Assembly (NCBI GenBank): GCA_041906145.1
Contig: JAYRJU010000002.1
Coordinates: 124,001 to 188,000 of the forward strand
DNA length: 64,000 nt
Reading direction: 5' to 3'
Source of the DNA: SHVO01 sp041906145
GTDB lineage: Bacteria; Pseudomonadota; Alphaproteobacteria; Rhodospirillales; Rhodospirillaceae
Shown here: piece by piece, positions 54,990-64,000 of the stretch
How the letters are laid out: each line of letters begins with the position of its first letter
How positions within the stretch are numbered: position 1 is the stretch's first letter
Notes under the pieces: generated by a model
What the model was told of the DNA's origin: nothing
Database searches by the model: none
What the model saw: the letters and a program-made list of their open reading frames with translations, nothing else
Translations under genes and position numbers: made by a program

Positions 54990-56075
54990 GTGACTCGTTT
55001 CCTTCAGGTCAACACCTTCTATCCGGACTACCTGATGGACTTCTATGCGGCGCGCCCGCACCTCGAAAACGCGCCGTATGCGGCACAGATGGACGCGCTG
55101 CTCGACGACGAGTTCTCCGGCACGCACATTTGGACGCGTCCGCTCAAGCTGCACGGATTCGAGACCCTCAACGTTATCGCTAACAATCCGTTCACCCAGC
55201 GCGCATGGCTGCGCGAGAACGGCTATCAGGTTGGCGAGAAGGTGGACTCCGCCTTCGCCACCTTGCGCCAGATCCATGACTTCGCGCCGGATGTTTTTTA
55301 CACCAACGATGTCGTCACGTTTCACACGGGCTTTTTTAAGTCCGTGGAAAAGCGCCCGCCGGTGGTTGCCGGTTGGCGCGGCTTCCCGCTTCCGCAGGGA
55401 TCTGACTTGGCGGCTTATGACCTGATCCTCACAAGCTTCGACCGCATGTTTGGAGAAGCGGCGTCCAAGGGCGCGAAACACGTCGAGCGTTTCCATCCAG
55501 GGTTTCCGGATGACTCGCCGGTCCTGCGCGAGCCGCGCGAGATCAAATACGACGTAGTGATTTCCGGCTCGGTCACCACGCAGCATTTGCGCCGCATTCA
55601 GCTCATCAACATGATCCTGGAGATGAGTCAGGAGACGCCAGGGTTCTCGGTCGGCCTCTTTACGCCTCGCCCGCAGCCCTTGTCCGCCTATGCCCAGCAG
55701 ATCAACAAGGGCGCCCGCTGGGGCGTCGAAATGCTGCGCACGATCCGCAGCGGCCGCGTCCTAGTGAACATCGATGTTGACGCCTTCGACGGCCAGCCGC
55801 CCAATATGCGTCTGATCGAGGCGACCGGCGCCGGCGCCTTCCTTCTCACTACCCATCACCCGGAACTCGTGAATTTCTTCGAGCCGGGCGAGGAGATCGA
55901 GACTTTCCGCACGCCGCAGGAACTGTTCTCCAAGATCAATTATTATCTCGCGATGCCCGAGCGCGCCGACGAGATCGCGCGCCGGGGCCAGGAACGCTGC
56001 ATGCGCGAACATTCCCGTTCGGCGCGGGCCGTCTGGTTCGCCGATATCATGCGCAAGGCGCTGGAGCGCGCGTGA
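54990..56075 (+). CDS. CgeB-like glycosyltransferase
   Basis: 361 residues from GTG 54990. N-terminal FLQVNTFYPDYLMDFY and C-terminal NMRLIEATGAGAFLLTTHHP then FFEPGEEIETF are typical of CgeB-type GT-B enzymes. First of four rightward genes joined by overlaps or short gaps. Confidence 0.8.
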   Translation: MTRFLQVNTFYPDYLMDFYAARPHLENAPYAAQMDALLDDEFSGTHIWTRPLKLHGFETLNVIANNPFTQRAWLRENGYQVGEKVDSAFATLRQIHDFAPDVFYTNDVVTFHTGFFKSVEKRPPVVAGWRGFPLPQGSDLAAYDLILTSFDRMFGEAASKGAKHVERFHPGFPDDSPVLREPREIKYDVVISGSVTTQHLRRIQLINMILEMSQETPGFSVGLFTPRPQPLSAYAQQINKGARWGVEMLRTIRSGRVLVNIDVDAFDGQPPNMRLIEATGAGAFLLTTHHPELVNFFEPGEEIETFRTPQELFSKINYYLAMPERADEIARRGQERCMREHSRSARAVWFADIMRKALERA

Positions 56076-56977
56076 TGGCGGCAAAAATCTCTCTTGTCAC
56101 GCCGACCTTCAACCGCTCCGCGACGCTGGCCGCGACGCTGGCCTCCCTTGAGGCGCAGCGCGGCCGTTTCGATTTTCAGTACGTCGTGGTCGATGGCGGT
56201 TCCACCGACGGCACGCTTGAGCTTCTGAACGCCAAGAAGCGCCTGATCAGCGATTGGGTCTCCGAACCCGACGGCGGCATGTACGATGCCATCGCCAAGG
56301 GGTTTGCCCGCACCGACGGCGATATTCTGGGGTGGCTCAACAGTGACGATATCCTGTTTCCGTGGACCTTCGATCTAATTACGCGCATTTTCGACGATGT
56401 GCCTCAGATCCAATGGATCAGTACGCTCACACAAGCCGCCATCGATGCCGACGGCGATATCCGTTACTTGCGCAAGGTCCCGGGTTACGCCCAGCAAGCC
56501 TTCTTTGACGGCGTCTATTTTGGTTTCGGCGGCGCCGGTGACCGGCACGCCACCGATTTTATCCAGCAGGAGTCCACCTTCTTCCGTCGGGGGTTGTGGG
56601 AACGTGTGGGCGAGCCCGCCCTGCGCAGCCAGTCGCTCGCGGGCGACTTCGCGCTCTGGACGGCCTTCATGGCGGAAGCCCCCCTGGTCGGCGTCGATGC
56701 GCCGCTCGGCGCATTCCGTATCCACAGCGCTGGCCAACTCAGCCGTGGACAGCGCGAAAAGTATGTGGACCAATGCAAGGACGCGCTCGGTGCGGCGCGC
56801 ATGAAGTTGAACTACACGCCGCGCGCCATCGAAGGCGCGGCGACCTATACAGGGATTTATGTCGAGAAGCGCGCGCCCGAGCAGGAGCAAAGCTCCTGGC
56901 ATGTGGTCGAGCGGCAATTCCACGTTCTGCCGCGCGGCGATCTCAAGACGGCGCTCAACCAACGGCTCGTGTACTAG
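56075..56977 (+). CDS. family 2 glycosyltransferase
   Basis: 300 residues from ATG 56075; a GTG one codon upstream overlaps the preceding stop. ISLVTPTFNRSATLAATL and VVVDGGSTDGT are GT2 landmarks; the DxD equivalent is in GWLNSDDILFP. Confidence 0.87.
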   Translation: MAAKISLVTPTFNRSATLAATLASLEAQRGRFDFQYVVVDGGSTDGTLELLNAKKRLISDWVSEPDGGMYDAIAKGFARTDGDILGWLNSDDILFPWTFDLITRIFDDVPQIQWISTLTQAAIDADGDIRYLRKVPGYAQQAFFDGVYFGFGGAGDRHATDFIQQESTFFRRGLWERVGEPALRSQSLAGDFALWTAFMAEAPLVGVDAPLGAFRIHSAGQLSRGQREKYVDQCKDALGAARMKLNYTPRAIEGAATYTGIYVEKRAPEQEQSSWHVVERQFHVLPRGDLKTALNQRLVY

Positions 56978-56988
56978 GGGGATAGCTC

Positions 56989-57729
56989 GTGGAAATTCCG
57001 AAACCGGCCGCTGAACGCATGATGTGGGCTCTGATGGAATCCGCCAAGGATTTCGCCGAAGCCAACCCTGAGCGTTTTTCGAAAGTAACGCTTTCTCACC
57101 GCAACGCGCTTTTGCGCATCAAGAAGCGCGGTGTGGCGGCCGCAACCATCATCGATCTTGGCGCCGCGCGGGGCGAATGGTCGAAGATGGCGCGGACGGT
57201 TTTTACCGACGCCAAGGCGCATTTGATCGAGGCAAACCATCATTGGGAACGCGAGCTGCATCAGCTTTCCGCCGACCCGGCTTATAGCTATGTCATCGCT
57301 GCGGCCGGTCCCTCGAAAGGTGTGGGTCATTTCCAGTTTTCGCCTGACCCCTTCGGCGGCGCCGGCACTTCGGCCGACGACCCCAAAGGCGTGCGAGTGC
57401 CGCAAATCAGCGTCGACGGCGAATGCGCGGATAAGGGGCTGCAGGGGCCGTTCCTCCTCAAGTTCGATACACATGGATTTGAGCGAGAGATCCTGAAGGG
57501 CTGCACAGAAACGCTGAAGTCCACCAGCCTCATCGTCATCGAGGCCTATAATTTCGGTCCGCGCGAAAAGCGGTTTCCGGCGATGCTGGAGCTTCTCGAG
57601 GACATGGGGTTCCGCTGTATCGATATCGGCGAGCCGTTGTTCCGCGATCACGATCGCAGCTTCTGGCAAATGGACTTCTTCCTAGTGCCGGTGGACCGTC
57701 CAGAGTTCCAGTACGGCTCTTTCAAGTAA
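56989..57729 (+). CDS. FkbM family methyltransferase
   Basis: 246 residues from GTG 56989. IIDLGAARGEWSKMA and LLKFDTHGFEREILKGC replace the usual D-x-E-G with DTHG, a modest departure from the FkbM signature. Between two glycosyltransferases. Confidence 0.83.
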   Translation: MEIPKPAAERMMWALMESAKDFAEANPERFSKVTLSHRNALLRIKKRGVAAATIIDLGAARGEWSKMARTVFTDAKAHLIEANHHWERELHQLSADPAYSYVIAAAGPSKGVGHFQFSPDPFGGAGTSADDPKGVRVPQISVDGECADKGLQGPFLLKFDTHGFEREILKGCTETLKSTSLIVIEAYNFGPREKRFPAMLELLEDMGFRCIDIGEPLFRDHDRSFWQMDFFLVPVDRPEFQYGSFK

Positions 57730-57738
57730 CGGCCGCCT

Positions 57739-59010
57739 TTGCGCATCCTTCAGGTCAATACCCTCGATGTGCAAGGCGGCGCGGCGCGCGCCGCCTATCG
57801 CCTGCATCGCGGACTTCTGTCCGTTGGGGCGAATAGCACCTACTTCGTGCGTGAGAAGCGTACGCGCGACGACACCGTGCGCAAATTCATTCCCGATCCG
57901 TCGGCGGCCGCCGTCGCTCATCGCGCGCAAGCCAAAGCCGAACGCGACGCCGACTACGACGTCTACAAGGCTACACGCAGTCCCGATATCGAACAGTTCA
58001 GCCAGGAACGCGTGGACGGCGACGAAAACTTCTTCGTTCAGCGTCCGCGCGCCGACATCATCAATCTTCACTGGGTCGCGGGCTTCGTCGATTATCCGCT
58101 GTTTTTCACGCCAGAGCGTATAGACGTGCCCGTCGTCTGGACACTGCACGACATGAACCCCTTCACCGGAGGGTGCCATTTCGACCAGGGGTGTGGACGC
58201 TTCCGCACGCGCTGCGGCGCGTGTCCGCTGCTGGGCTCGCGCGAAGAGGAAGATCTGACGGCGCGTATCTTTGACGCAAAGAAGGGCATATTCGCTCAAT
58301 GGCCCGCGGAAAAATTGCACATCGTCGCGCCCAGCAATTGGCTTGTCGGCGTCGCCAGGTCGAGCGCGCTCTTCGGCAAGTATGACGGTACCTGTATCCC
58401 GAACAGCATAGAGACCGACCTTTTCAAGCCCATGGACAAGATGGCGGCCCGCGCCGCGCTTGGTTTGCCTCGGCAGGCGCGCATCGTGCTGTTCATGTCT
58501 CATCAAGTGAGCTTGGCGCGCAAAGGCTTCCGCGAACTTGTCCAAGCGCTCGCCATGGTGCCCGGCAATCAGGATATCCTTTTGATCGGCGTGGGCGACA
58601 AAACAAACGTCGCCATAGATGCGCCGGTCAAGGTCGCCATGGTGAACTACATCGGCGACGACACAACGGTCGCGGCGCTCTACAGCGCTGCGGACGTGAC
58701 CGCGGTGCCCTCGCAGCAGGACAACCTTCCCAACACCATGCTGGAATCTATGAGTTGCGGCACGCCCGTGGTGGGTTTCGATGTCGGCGGCATCCCGGAC
58801 ATGGTCAAGGAAGGCGAAACGGGCTTCCTTGCCCCGGCCGGCAATATCCCTGGCCTCGCGGGCGCCTTCATGGCCGCCTTTGCCGACAAGGACCGCTTGC
58901 GCGACTGCGGCGTTCGCGCCCGCGCACGGGTCGAGGCGATCCATTCGCCGCAAGTGCAGGCGAAAGCTTATCTCGCGCTCTATGAAAAACTGACCGCGGC
59001 CTGCGGCTAG
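57739..59010 (+). CDS. family 4 glycosyltransferase
   Basis: 423 residues from TTG 57739. N-terminal GGAARAAYRLHRGLLSVGA; a cysteine cluster LHDMNPFTGGCHFDQGC then RCGACPLL, and the GT4 donor motif ESMSCGTPVVGFDVGGIP. Stop shares CTAG with the convergent methyltransferase. Confidence 0.87.
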   Translation: MRILQVNTLDVQGGAARAAYRLHRGLLSVGANSTYFVREKRTRDDTVRKFIPDPSAAAVAHRAQAKAERDADYDVYKATRSPDIEQFSQERVDGDENFFVQRPRADIINLHWVAGFVDYPLFFTPERIDVPVVWTLHDMNPFTGGCHFDQGCGRFRTRCGACPLLGSREEEDLTARIFDAKKGIFAQWPAEKLHIVAPSNWLVGVARSSALFGKYDGTCIPNSIETDLFKPMDKMAARAALGLPRQARIVLFMSHQVSLARKGFRELVQALAMVPGNQDILLIGVGDKTNVAIDAPVKVAMVNYIGDDTTVAALYSAADVTAVPSQQDNLPNTMLESMSCGTPVVGFDVGGIPDMVKEGETGFLAPAGNIPGLAGAFMAAFADKDRLRDCGVRARARVEAIHSPQVQAKAYLALYEKLTAACG

Positions 59011-59807
59011 CGCTTGCCGAAAACCGTCAGGCCGTGCGCGTTCCTATGTGTCAGCATCGTGATCGCGTTCGCCATCATCTCCGCGTGATCCTTGGACGGT
59101 GCGGTGAAGAATTTCATCGCCCGGTCCGACATGCGCTTGTGGAAGTCCGCTTCGGCCGCCGCCGTGCGCTCGCGTTTATTGGTCACGAACTCGATGTACG
59201 CCATCACCTCCTCGTGCACGATCGTCAGTAGCTCCTGATCGATCGCGAAGCCTTCCGAGCGGAGCAGGAAGCGGATGAGTGTCGGCGAATAGACGTTGAT
59301 GTGGCCGTAACTCAGGCAGTGCTCGTAATTTTTATCTACACCCTGCCGGTAATCGAGCGGGACCTCGATCAGGTGCCGGGGCGCCACGCGGCGCAGCTCG
59401 CGCAGCAGCACGCGTTCATACTCCACGTGCTCCAACACATGGCACAGGATCACGACGTCAAACGCATCGTCTTCGTAGGGGATTTCATAGCCATTGAACC
59501 ACGACACCTTGGTGAGGCCGGGGATTTGACGCCCTTCGATGGCCGCGATCCCGGAGCGCGAGATTTCCAGCGCATGGTACTCCGCGCCGAAACCCATGGA
59601 CTGCAAATGCTTGAGCACGCTGCCTTCACCGGCGCCGACCTCCAGCACGCGCTTCGGCGTGAACCCGGCGCGGTTGCACACTTCGGTGAGGTTCTTGGCT
59701 TTAAATTTGGCGCCCAGATCACGCCATTCATTCGCGCCGTCATAGAACTCGTCATAGTCCGCCGAGACGGCGCTTTTAAGGATGATCTCGGTTGTCGGAT
59801 GACTCAC
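59007..59807 (-). CDS. class I SAM methyltransferase (Methyltransf_11/23 type)
   Basis: 266 residues. Motif I VLEVGAGEGSVLKHL, ribose turn YHALEIS, then FDVVILCHVLEHVEYERV, all conserved. C-terminal ~60 residues helical. Faces leftward within the glycan cluster; target unknown. Confidence 0.83.
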   Translation of the reverse strand: MSHPTTEIILKSAVSADYDEFYDGANEWRDLGAKFKAKNLTEVCNRAGFTPKRVLEVGAGEGSVLKHLQSMGFGAEYHALEISRSGIAAIEGRQIPGLTKVSWFNGYEIPYEDDAFDVVILCHVLEHVEYERVLLRELRRVAPRHLIEVPLDYRQGVDKNYEHCLSYGHINVYSPTLIRFLLRSEGFAIDQELLTIVHEEVMAYIEFVTNKRERTAAAEADFHKRMSDRAMKFFTAPSKDHAEMMANAITMLTHRNAHGLTVFGKR

Positions 59808-59935
59808 GGCTTATCCCTTGGGATGCTGACTCGTGCGGGCGCGCCCGTAGGATGTCAGATAGACCCCCTCGGTGTCTTTTTTGTTAACTTTTTGTTGGTA
59901 GCGGTAGGCATGGTGCAATCCATCCGAGTCCGCCC

Positions 59936-60595
59936 ATGATTCTGTCGTTAACCCACCACTTCCTGTTTATCCATGTCTACAAGGTCGCGGGCACCTCCAT
60001 TGTGCATGCCCTCGGCAAGACGGATATCCGGCGCACGCTCGGCAAGGAGCATCCGAAGACCATGTCCCTGTATCTGCGTTGCTCGGGCGTCAATCCGCGC
60101 TTTGTGTGGATGCACGATCACGCCTTGGCCAAGCACGTCCGGCCGATGATGCGCCGGCAGACGTTCGATTCCCTCTACAAGGTTGGATTTGTCCGGAATC
60201 CGTGGGATCTCCAACTCTCGCTCTACAAATATAATATCAAGCACCCCGAGCTGCAGATCGCCACGCGCGACTTCAGCTCCTTCGAAGCGTTCTTGATGTC
60301 CGCGCCGGACGACGAATTCCCCTTGGGTCAGCAGAAGCGGTTCCTTTTCGACGACGATGGCGCTCAGCTAGTCGATTTCATCGGCCGCTATGAGAACCTC
60401 GAAGACGACTTCCGCACCATATGCGGGGAAATCGGAATGGAAGACGTCGCGCTCGGACATCACAACGCCACCGAACACGCGCACTGGTCGACCTACTATA
60501 CGCGCGCGATGTTCGATAAGGTGCGCCGGCACGCCAAAGCCGATATCGCGGCCTTTGGTTACGCCGACGACCCCGCCGCCTACGCAATTCATTAA
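59936..60595 (+). CDS. sulfotransferase-family-like protein
   Basis: 219 residues. PAPS 5'-phosphate loop HVYKVAGTSI (usual form HxPKTAGTS) and a 3'-phosphate site VRNPWDLQLSLY. The lysine is kept in the loop but Pro is Tyr. Probably sulfates a glycan; could also be a diverged member. Starts a two-gene unit with the epimerase. Confidence 0.8.
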   Translation: MILSLTHHFLFIHVYKVAGTSIVHALGKTDIRRTLGKEHPKTMSLYLRCSGVNPRFVWMHDHALAKHVRPMMRRQTFDSLYKVGFVRNPWDLQLSLYKYNIKHPELQIATRDFSSFEAFLMSAPDDEFPLGQQKRFLFDDDGAQLVDFIGRYENLEDDFRTICGEIGMEDVALGHHNATEHAHWSTYYTRAMFDKVRRHAKADIAAFGYADDPAAYAIH

Positions 60596-60606
60596 GCTCC
60601 GGGGCA

Positions 60607-61584
60607 ATGGCGACAGTTTTGGTCACAGGCGGGGCGGGTTATGTCGGCAGCCATGCATGCAAAGCGCTGGCGCGCGCCGGCCATGTGCCGGTTACCTATG
60701 ACAGCTTGATCCGTGGCCACCGTGAATTGGTGAAGTGGGGTCCGCTCGAGGTCGGGGATATCCACGACAAAACCCGATTGAGCGAAGTCATGAGGGTTCA
60801 CCGCCCCGTTGCGGTCATGCATTTCGCTTCCTTCATCTTCGTCAATGAATCTGTTGCGCAGCCCGATCTCTACGAACGCAATATTGTCGGCGGCACGCAG
60901 ACCCTCCTGGAGGCCATGGCCGCGCAGGGTGTCGGCACGCTGGTCGTGTCGAGTTCCGCCGCCGTATACGGAATTCCGTCGTCTACGCCGATCACCGAGG
61001 ATGCGCCGTGCCGTCCCGTCAACCCTTATGGCGCCGCCAAGCTGAAGATGGAGCATATGCTTGCCCGCGCGCAGCAAGAACACGGGCTGTCCTGGGTTGC
61101 GTTGCGCTATTTCAATGCGGCCGGCGCCGATCCCGAAGGTGAAACGGGGGAATGGCACGAGCCGGAGAACCATTTAATTCCCCTCGTACTCGATGCAGCG
61201 CTCGGGAAGAACGCGGCGATCACCATCAACGGCGATGATTACCCCACGCCGGATGGGACCTGCGTGCGGGACTACATCCACGTCATGGACCTTGCCGACG
61301 CTCATCTGTTGGCTTGGCGTTATGCGATTGGAAATCGCGGCGGTACCGCTTTTAACCTCGGCACCGGGCGCGGCGCGTCCGTGTTGGAAGTCGTCAAGGC
61401 GGCTCGCAAGGTCACAGGTCACAATATCCCGCTGCGTGCCGGCAAAAGGCGGGACGGTGATCCGCCGGCGCTCGTCGCGGATTCGAGCTACGCACAGAGA
61501 GTCCTCGGCTGGGCGCCCCAGCGCTCTGATCTTGCGTCACAAATCGCCGACGCTTGGGCTTGGCACTTGCGGCTGCACAAATAA
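60607..61584 (+). CDS. galE: UDP-glucose 4-epimerase
   Basis: 325 residues. NAD motif GGAGYVGSH, SSSAAVYG, YGAAKLKME (Tyr-x3-Lys) and RYFNAAGADPEGETGE are GalE-specific. Interconverts UDP-Glc/Gal (or N-acetyl forms). The short C-terminus matches a 325-residue epimerase. Confidence 0.93.
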   Translation: MATVLVTGGAGYVGSHACKALARAGHVPVTYDSLIRGHRELVKWGPLEVGDIHDKTRLSEVMRVHRPVAVMHFASFIFVNESVAQPDLYERNIVGGTQTLLEAMAAQGVGTLVVSSSAAVYGIPSSTPITEDAPCRPVNPYGAAKLKMEHMLARAQQEHGLSWVALRYFNAAGADPEGETGEWHEPENHLIPLVLDAALGKNAAITINGDDYPTPDGTCVRDYIHVMDLADAHLLAWRYAIGNRGGTAFNLGTGRGASVLEVVKAARKVTGHNIPLRAGKRRDGDPPALVADSSYAQRVLGWAPQRSDLASQIADAWAWHLRLHK

Positions 61585-61588
61585 AAAA

Positions 61589-61615
61589 GCCCGCGGCGCG
61601 CGGCCGCGGGCTTTT
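61589..61615. terminator. bidirectional intrinsic terminator
   Basis: GCCCGCGGC-GCGCG-GCCGCGGGC (61589-61611) flanked by AAAAA and TTTT. Suits both galE and the convergent peroxiredoxin. Confidence 0.9.
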
Positions 61616-61628
61616 GTCGTCGATGGCC

Positions 61629-62105
61629 TTAGATGCTGCAGGTGGCTTCCGCGCCCGTCAGGTTGTAGCCGCTTTCGTCGATATTGAGCTTTTCCACGAC
61701 ACCGTCGTTCACGATCATCGAGAAGCGCTTGCTGCGCATGCCGAGGCCGGCTTTGGTGACGTCGAATTCAAGCCCGAGGGCCTTCGTGAATTCGCCGTTC
61801 CCATCGGCAAGCATCATAACCTTGTCCCCGACATTCTGCGCCTTGCCCCAGGCATCCATGACGAATGCATCATTCACGGCCATGCAGGCGATGGTGTCGA
61901 CGCCCTGGGCCTTGATCTTGTCGTAGTTCGAGACGTAGCTCGGCAGATGTTGCTTCGAGCAAGTCGGGGTATAGGCGCCGGGCACGGCGAAAAACACGAC
62001 CTTTTTGCCCTTGAAGATTTCGTCCGTCGAAACTTCCTTCTGGCCGTCCGGTCCCATCACGCGGAACTTTCCTGCCGGCAGCTTGTCGCCTTGTTTGATC
62101 GCCAT
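61629..62105 (-). CDS. peroxiredoxin, Prx5 type
   Basis: 158 residues. Peroxidatic Cys in PGAYTPTCSKQHLPSYV. Two more cysteines: IACMAVND and one three residues from the C-terminus (EATCSI), which might resolve the intermediate. Reduces peroxides using thioredoxin or glutaredoxin. Isolated inside the glycan cluster. Confidence 0.92.
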   Translation of the reverse strand: MAIKQGDKLPAGKFRVMGPDGQKEVSTDEIFKGKKVVFFAVPGAYTPTCSKQHLPSYVSNYDKIKAQGVDTIACMAVNDAFVMDAWGKAQNVGDKVMMLADGNGEFTKALGLEFDVTKAGLGMRSKRFSMIVNDGVVEKLNIDESGYNLTGAEATCSI

Positions 62106-62173
62106 GGTGTCCTCTAATCGCTACGAGTTATAAAAAGGAGGGTGCCGCGAGGTTCGCGGCGCTAGCCTAATCT

Positions 62174-62193
62174 AAGACGCGCTCGCGTCTTTT
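62174..62193 (+). terminator. hairpin with T-run before the 62.2 kb gene
   Basis: AAGACG-CGCTCG-CGTCTT followed by TT, 28 bases ahead of the next start. A second GC-rich dyad, GCCGCGA-ggt-TCGCGGC, lies just upstream. Terminator-like, so it could attenuate the following gene or end an upstream leader; no upstream plus-strand gene needs it. Confidence 0.45.
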
Positions 62194-62221
62194 CCAAATG
62201 GTTCGTGGGGTTTGAATTCGC

Positions 62222-62881
62222 ATGGATAATCTTGCTCATCTGCCCGATTACTTCGGGCACGGCCGGACAATTTCGGCGAAAACCCCCATGTGGAACGACG
62301 CAACGCCGGTGCCGTGGATGACCTATCCGGCGATCTGTTACCTCAACCAGCTGGATTTTTCCGCGAAGCAAATCTTCGAATACGGTTGCGGAGCTTCGAC
62401 GCATTATTGGGCGCGGCGTGCGCGGCAGGTTTACTCCGTTGAACATGACGCGCCGTGGTTCGAACGTACGCGCGCCTTTCCACTTCCGAATGCGGAGATT
62501 TCGCTGGCCACGGGCCGGGACTATGTGCAGGCCGTCCGCAAAAACGCGCCTCATGATGTCATCGTGGTCGACGGCCGCTGGCGCGCCGACTGCACGATCG
62601 AGTGCCACGGTTTTCTCGCCCCCGGAGGAATGATCATCATCGACAATTCCGAGCGGTATCCGGTGTTGACGGAATTTCTTCGCGGTCAGGGCCTCATTCA
62701 GGTCGACATGGTCGGATACGGGCCGCAGAACACATACGTCTGGTGTACGAGTTTCTTCCTTTCCCGGGACTTTTCAATCGGCCCGGCGAAGGCGCATCAA
62801 CCTTATGCGGGCCCGGGAATGCTCGATGCGCTGGAGAACATGCCCCAGCACGCCGCCGACAATAAGCCATCACTTACGTAA
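62222..62881 (+). CDS. methyltransferase-like protein
   Basis: 219 residues from ATG 62222. Degenerate motif I IFEYGCGASTHYWARRA, then VYSVEHDAPWF and VIVVDGRW, and an IIIDNSERYP strand. Looks like a SAM-binding fold, family unnamed. Confidence 0.65.
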   Translation: MDNLAHLPDYFGHGRTISAKTPMWNDATPVPWMTYPAICYLNQLDFSAKQIFEYGCGASTHYWARRARQVYSVEHDAPWFERTRAFPLPNAEISLATGRDYVQAVRKNAPHDVIVVDGRWRADCTIECHGFLAPGGMIIIDNSERYPVLTEFLRGQGLIQVDMVGYGPQNTYVWCTSFFLSRDFSIGPAKAHQPYAGPGMLDALENMPQHAADNKPSLT

Positions 62882-62886
62882 AACGG

Positions 62887-63525
62887 CTAGCCGCGCACTT
62901 TATACAGGATGTCGTGATGCGACAGCTTCTCGACCCGTTCATAGTGCGGGGCAAGATAAGCGTCCATCGCTGGCTCATCGCGGACTTCGATCAGCAGCCA
63001 GGTCGGCCGGTGCCGCGTCCAATCGATGCCGTGCAGCGCGGGGATCTCGAAGCCCTCGATATCCAGGGACAGCACATCCACATGCGTGATGCGATGCTTG
63101 TCCAGAATTGAGCTGATGGTCCGGCCGCGCGCCTGGAAGTTTTCGATCTTCTCTCCCCGCAGATGCTGGATGCCCTTCGTGACGTGATCGTCTTCCCACG
63201 CCCGTGTGTCGGCTGAGTTTCGGGTAACGGTCATCAGATTGCAGTAGGTGAGAGTCATGATCTCATTTTTGCGCTCGGGCGGCACCAGGGCGGCCCACTC
63301 GACCAGCGCATCGGGACGGTTCACCGTGCATTCGAAAAAGCGTTTCGGGATTGGCTCGACCAAGATCGAGCGCCAGCCGCGATAGCGTTCAAAATAAAGG
63401 CTATTGCTTTGATTGATGCCGTCGTTGGCTCCGGCTTCGAAAATGACGCCGCCGTCGAAGTCGACGAAGCGTTCGAGTTTCCGGTCGAGGTCGTTCAGGC
63501 TGAAGTATTGTCGGGCTGTGTTCAT
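62887..63525 (-). CDS. FkbM family methyltransferase
   Basis: 212 residues. Motif I VIFEAGANDGINQSNSL, then SILVEPIP, and LSLDIEGFEIPAL. Last of four FkbM proteins; convergent with the previous gene, 5 bases apart. Confidence 0.87.
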   Translation of the reverse strand: MNTARQYFSLNDLDRKLERFVDFDGGVIFEAGANDGINQSNSLYFERYRGWRSILVEPIPKRFFECTVNRPDALVEWAALVPPERKNEIMTLTYCNLMTVTRNSADTRAWEDDHVTKGIQHLRGEKIENFQARGRTISSILDKHRITHVDVLSLDIEGFEIPALHGIDWTRHRPTWLLIEVRDEPAMDAYLAPHYERVEKLSHHDILYKVRG

Positions 63526-63595
63526 CGGCGTGTACGCGGCTGCGGATGCGTCACCCTACGCACTCCGACGTCGATCTCCAAACGCTTTGCAAGAT

Positions 63596-63925
63596 TTAAT
63601 TCGCGTAGCTCGGGCGCATCACATAGTGGCTGCCGCGGAACTCGCCGAAGTAGGAGCCCACTTCCGGGTGCTGCACAGGGTCGCCGGACTCATCGGCGAG
63701 CAGGTTCTGCTGCGACACATAGGCGACGTAATGTGTCTGCGCGTTCTCGGCGAGCAGGTGGTAAAACGGCTGGTCCTTCTGCGGACGCACGTCCTCGGGG
63801 ATCGACTGCCACCACTCTTCGGTGTTCGCGAACTGCGGATCGACGTCGAAAATCACGCCGCGGAACGGAAACAGGCGATGCTTCACCACTTGGCCGATCT
63901 TGAACTTGGCTTCTCTGGATTCCAT
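63596..63925 (-). CDS. hspQ: heat shock protein HspQ (hemimethylated-DNA-binding)
   Basis: 109 residues. KFKIGQVVKHRLFPFRGVIFD then DQPFYHLLAENAQTHYVAY fit HspQ/YccV. In E. coli it modulates DnaA degradation and Lon. Length normal; ends FRGSHYVMRPSYAN. Confidence 0.92.
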   Translation of the reverse strand: MESREAKFKIGQVVKHRLFPFRGVIFDVDPQFANTEEWWQSIPEDVRPQKDQPFYHLLAENAQTHYVAYVSQQNLLADESGDPVQHPEVGSYFGEFRGSHYVMRPSYAN

Positions 63926-64000
63926 GACGCCTGCCGGTCCTGCCGGCCTCCTCGAACCTAGACCTCCAGAATAGGAATCTGCGTGTCTGCGGTCCAGTAC
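63926..64000. other. end of window, no gene seen
   Basis: 75 bases upstream of hspQ, probably its promoter region; no coding frame or structure I can support. Confidence 0.5.

Overview
The window looks like chromosomal DNA from an alphaproteobacterium. It is GC-rich and densely packed, with many GTG/TTG starts and stop-start overlaps. The run dcd - murA - UPF0262 - low-molecular-weight phosphatase - maf is typical of that class. Genus cannot be told from the sequence. I see no rRNA, CRISPR array, insertion sequence, integrase or prophage. Two tRNA genes are present (Gly-CCC and Thr-GGU).

1-22.3 kb: a surface-glycan region bracketed by two type II secretion/type IV pilus genes, a GspE/PilB-type ATPase at the left edge (running off the window, with an in-frame stop near its start) and a prepilin peptidase at 21.8-22.3 kb. 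Between them lie two large TPR fusion proteins (TPR-methyltransferase, TPR-glycosyltransferase-like), an FkbM methyltransferase, and two convergent operons that together look like a nearly complete legionaminic-acid-type nonulosonate pathway. The rightward operon carries legB, legC, legG, legI, a PhyH-type dioxygenase and a methyltransferase. The leftward operon carries ptmE, hisF-like, an acetyltransferase, a wbpG/pseA/ptmG amidotransferase, hisH-like, a formyltransferase, ptmF-like, legF, ptmA-like and a surface-carbohydrate protein. The HisH/HisF/WbpG trio predicts an acetamidino group; the formyltransferase, and the lack of a recognisable PglD-like LegH, raise the possibility of an N-formyl variant.

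22.5-31.7 kb: tRNA-Gly, an unrecognised 328-residue protein, cysS-argE, a Sel1-like lipoprotein coupled to a large autotransporter, a 412-base gene-free stretch with two similar hairpins, a small Cas2-fold-like protein, and an exported Fe/Mn superoxide dismutase with altered gateway residues.

31.9-39.2 kb: the three-gene AMMECR1 / Memo / radical-SAM system of unknown function, flanked by two paralogous receiver-domain proteins; then a phage-shock operon (pspA-pspC-pspB) behind a near-perfect sigma-54 promoter, with divergent pspF.

39.2-53.1 kb: housekeeping and respiratory genes: dihaem cytochrome c, sulfide:quinone-type oxidoreductase, KamA-family radical SAM enzyme, hybrid histidine kinase, Kef-type antiporter, aminotransferase, ppnN, tRNA-Thr, dcd, murA, UPF0262, phosphatase and maf.

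53.1-63.5 kb: a second glycan-modification cluster: three glycosyltransferases, three FkbM methyltransferases, three other methyltransferases, a sulfotransferase-like protein and a GalE-type epimerase, interrupted only by a peroxiredoxin. hspQ closes the window.
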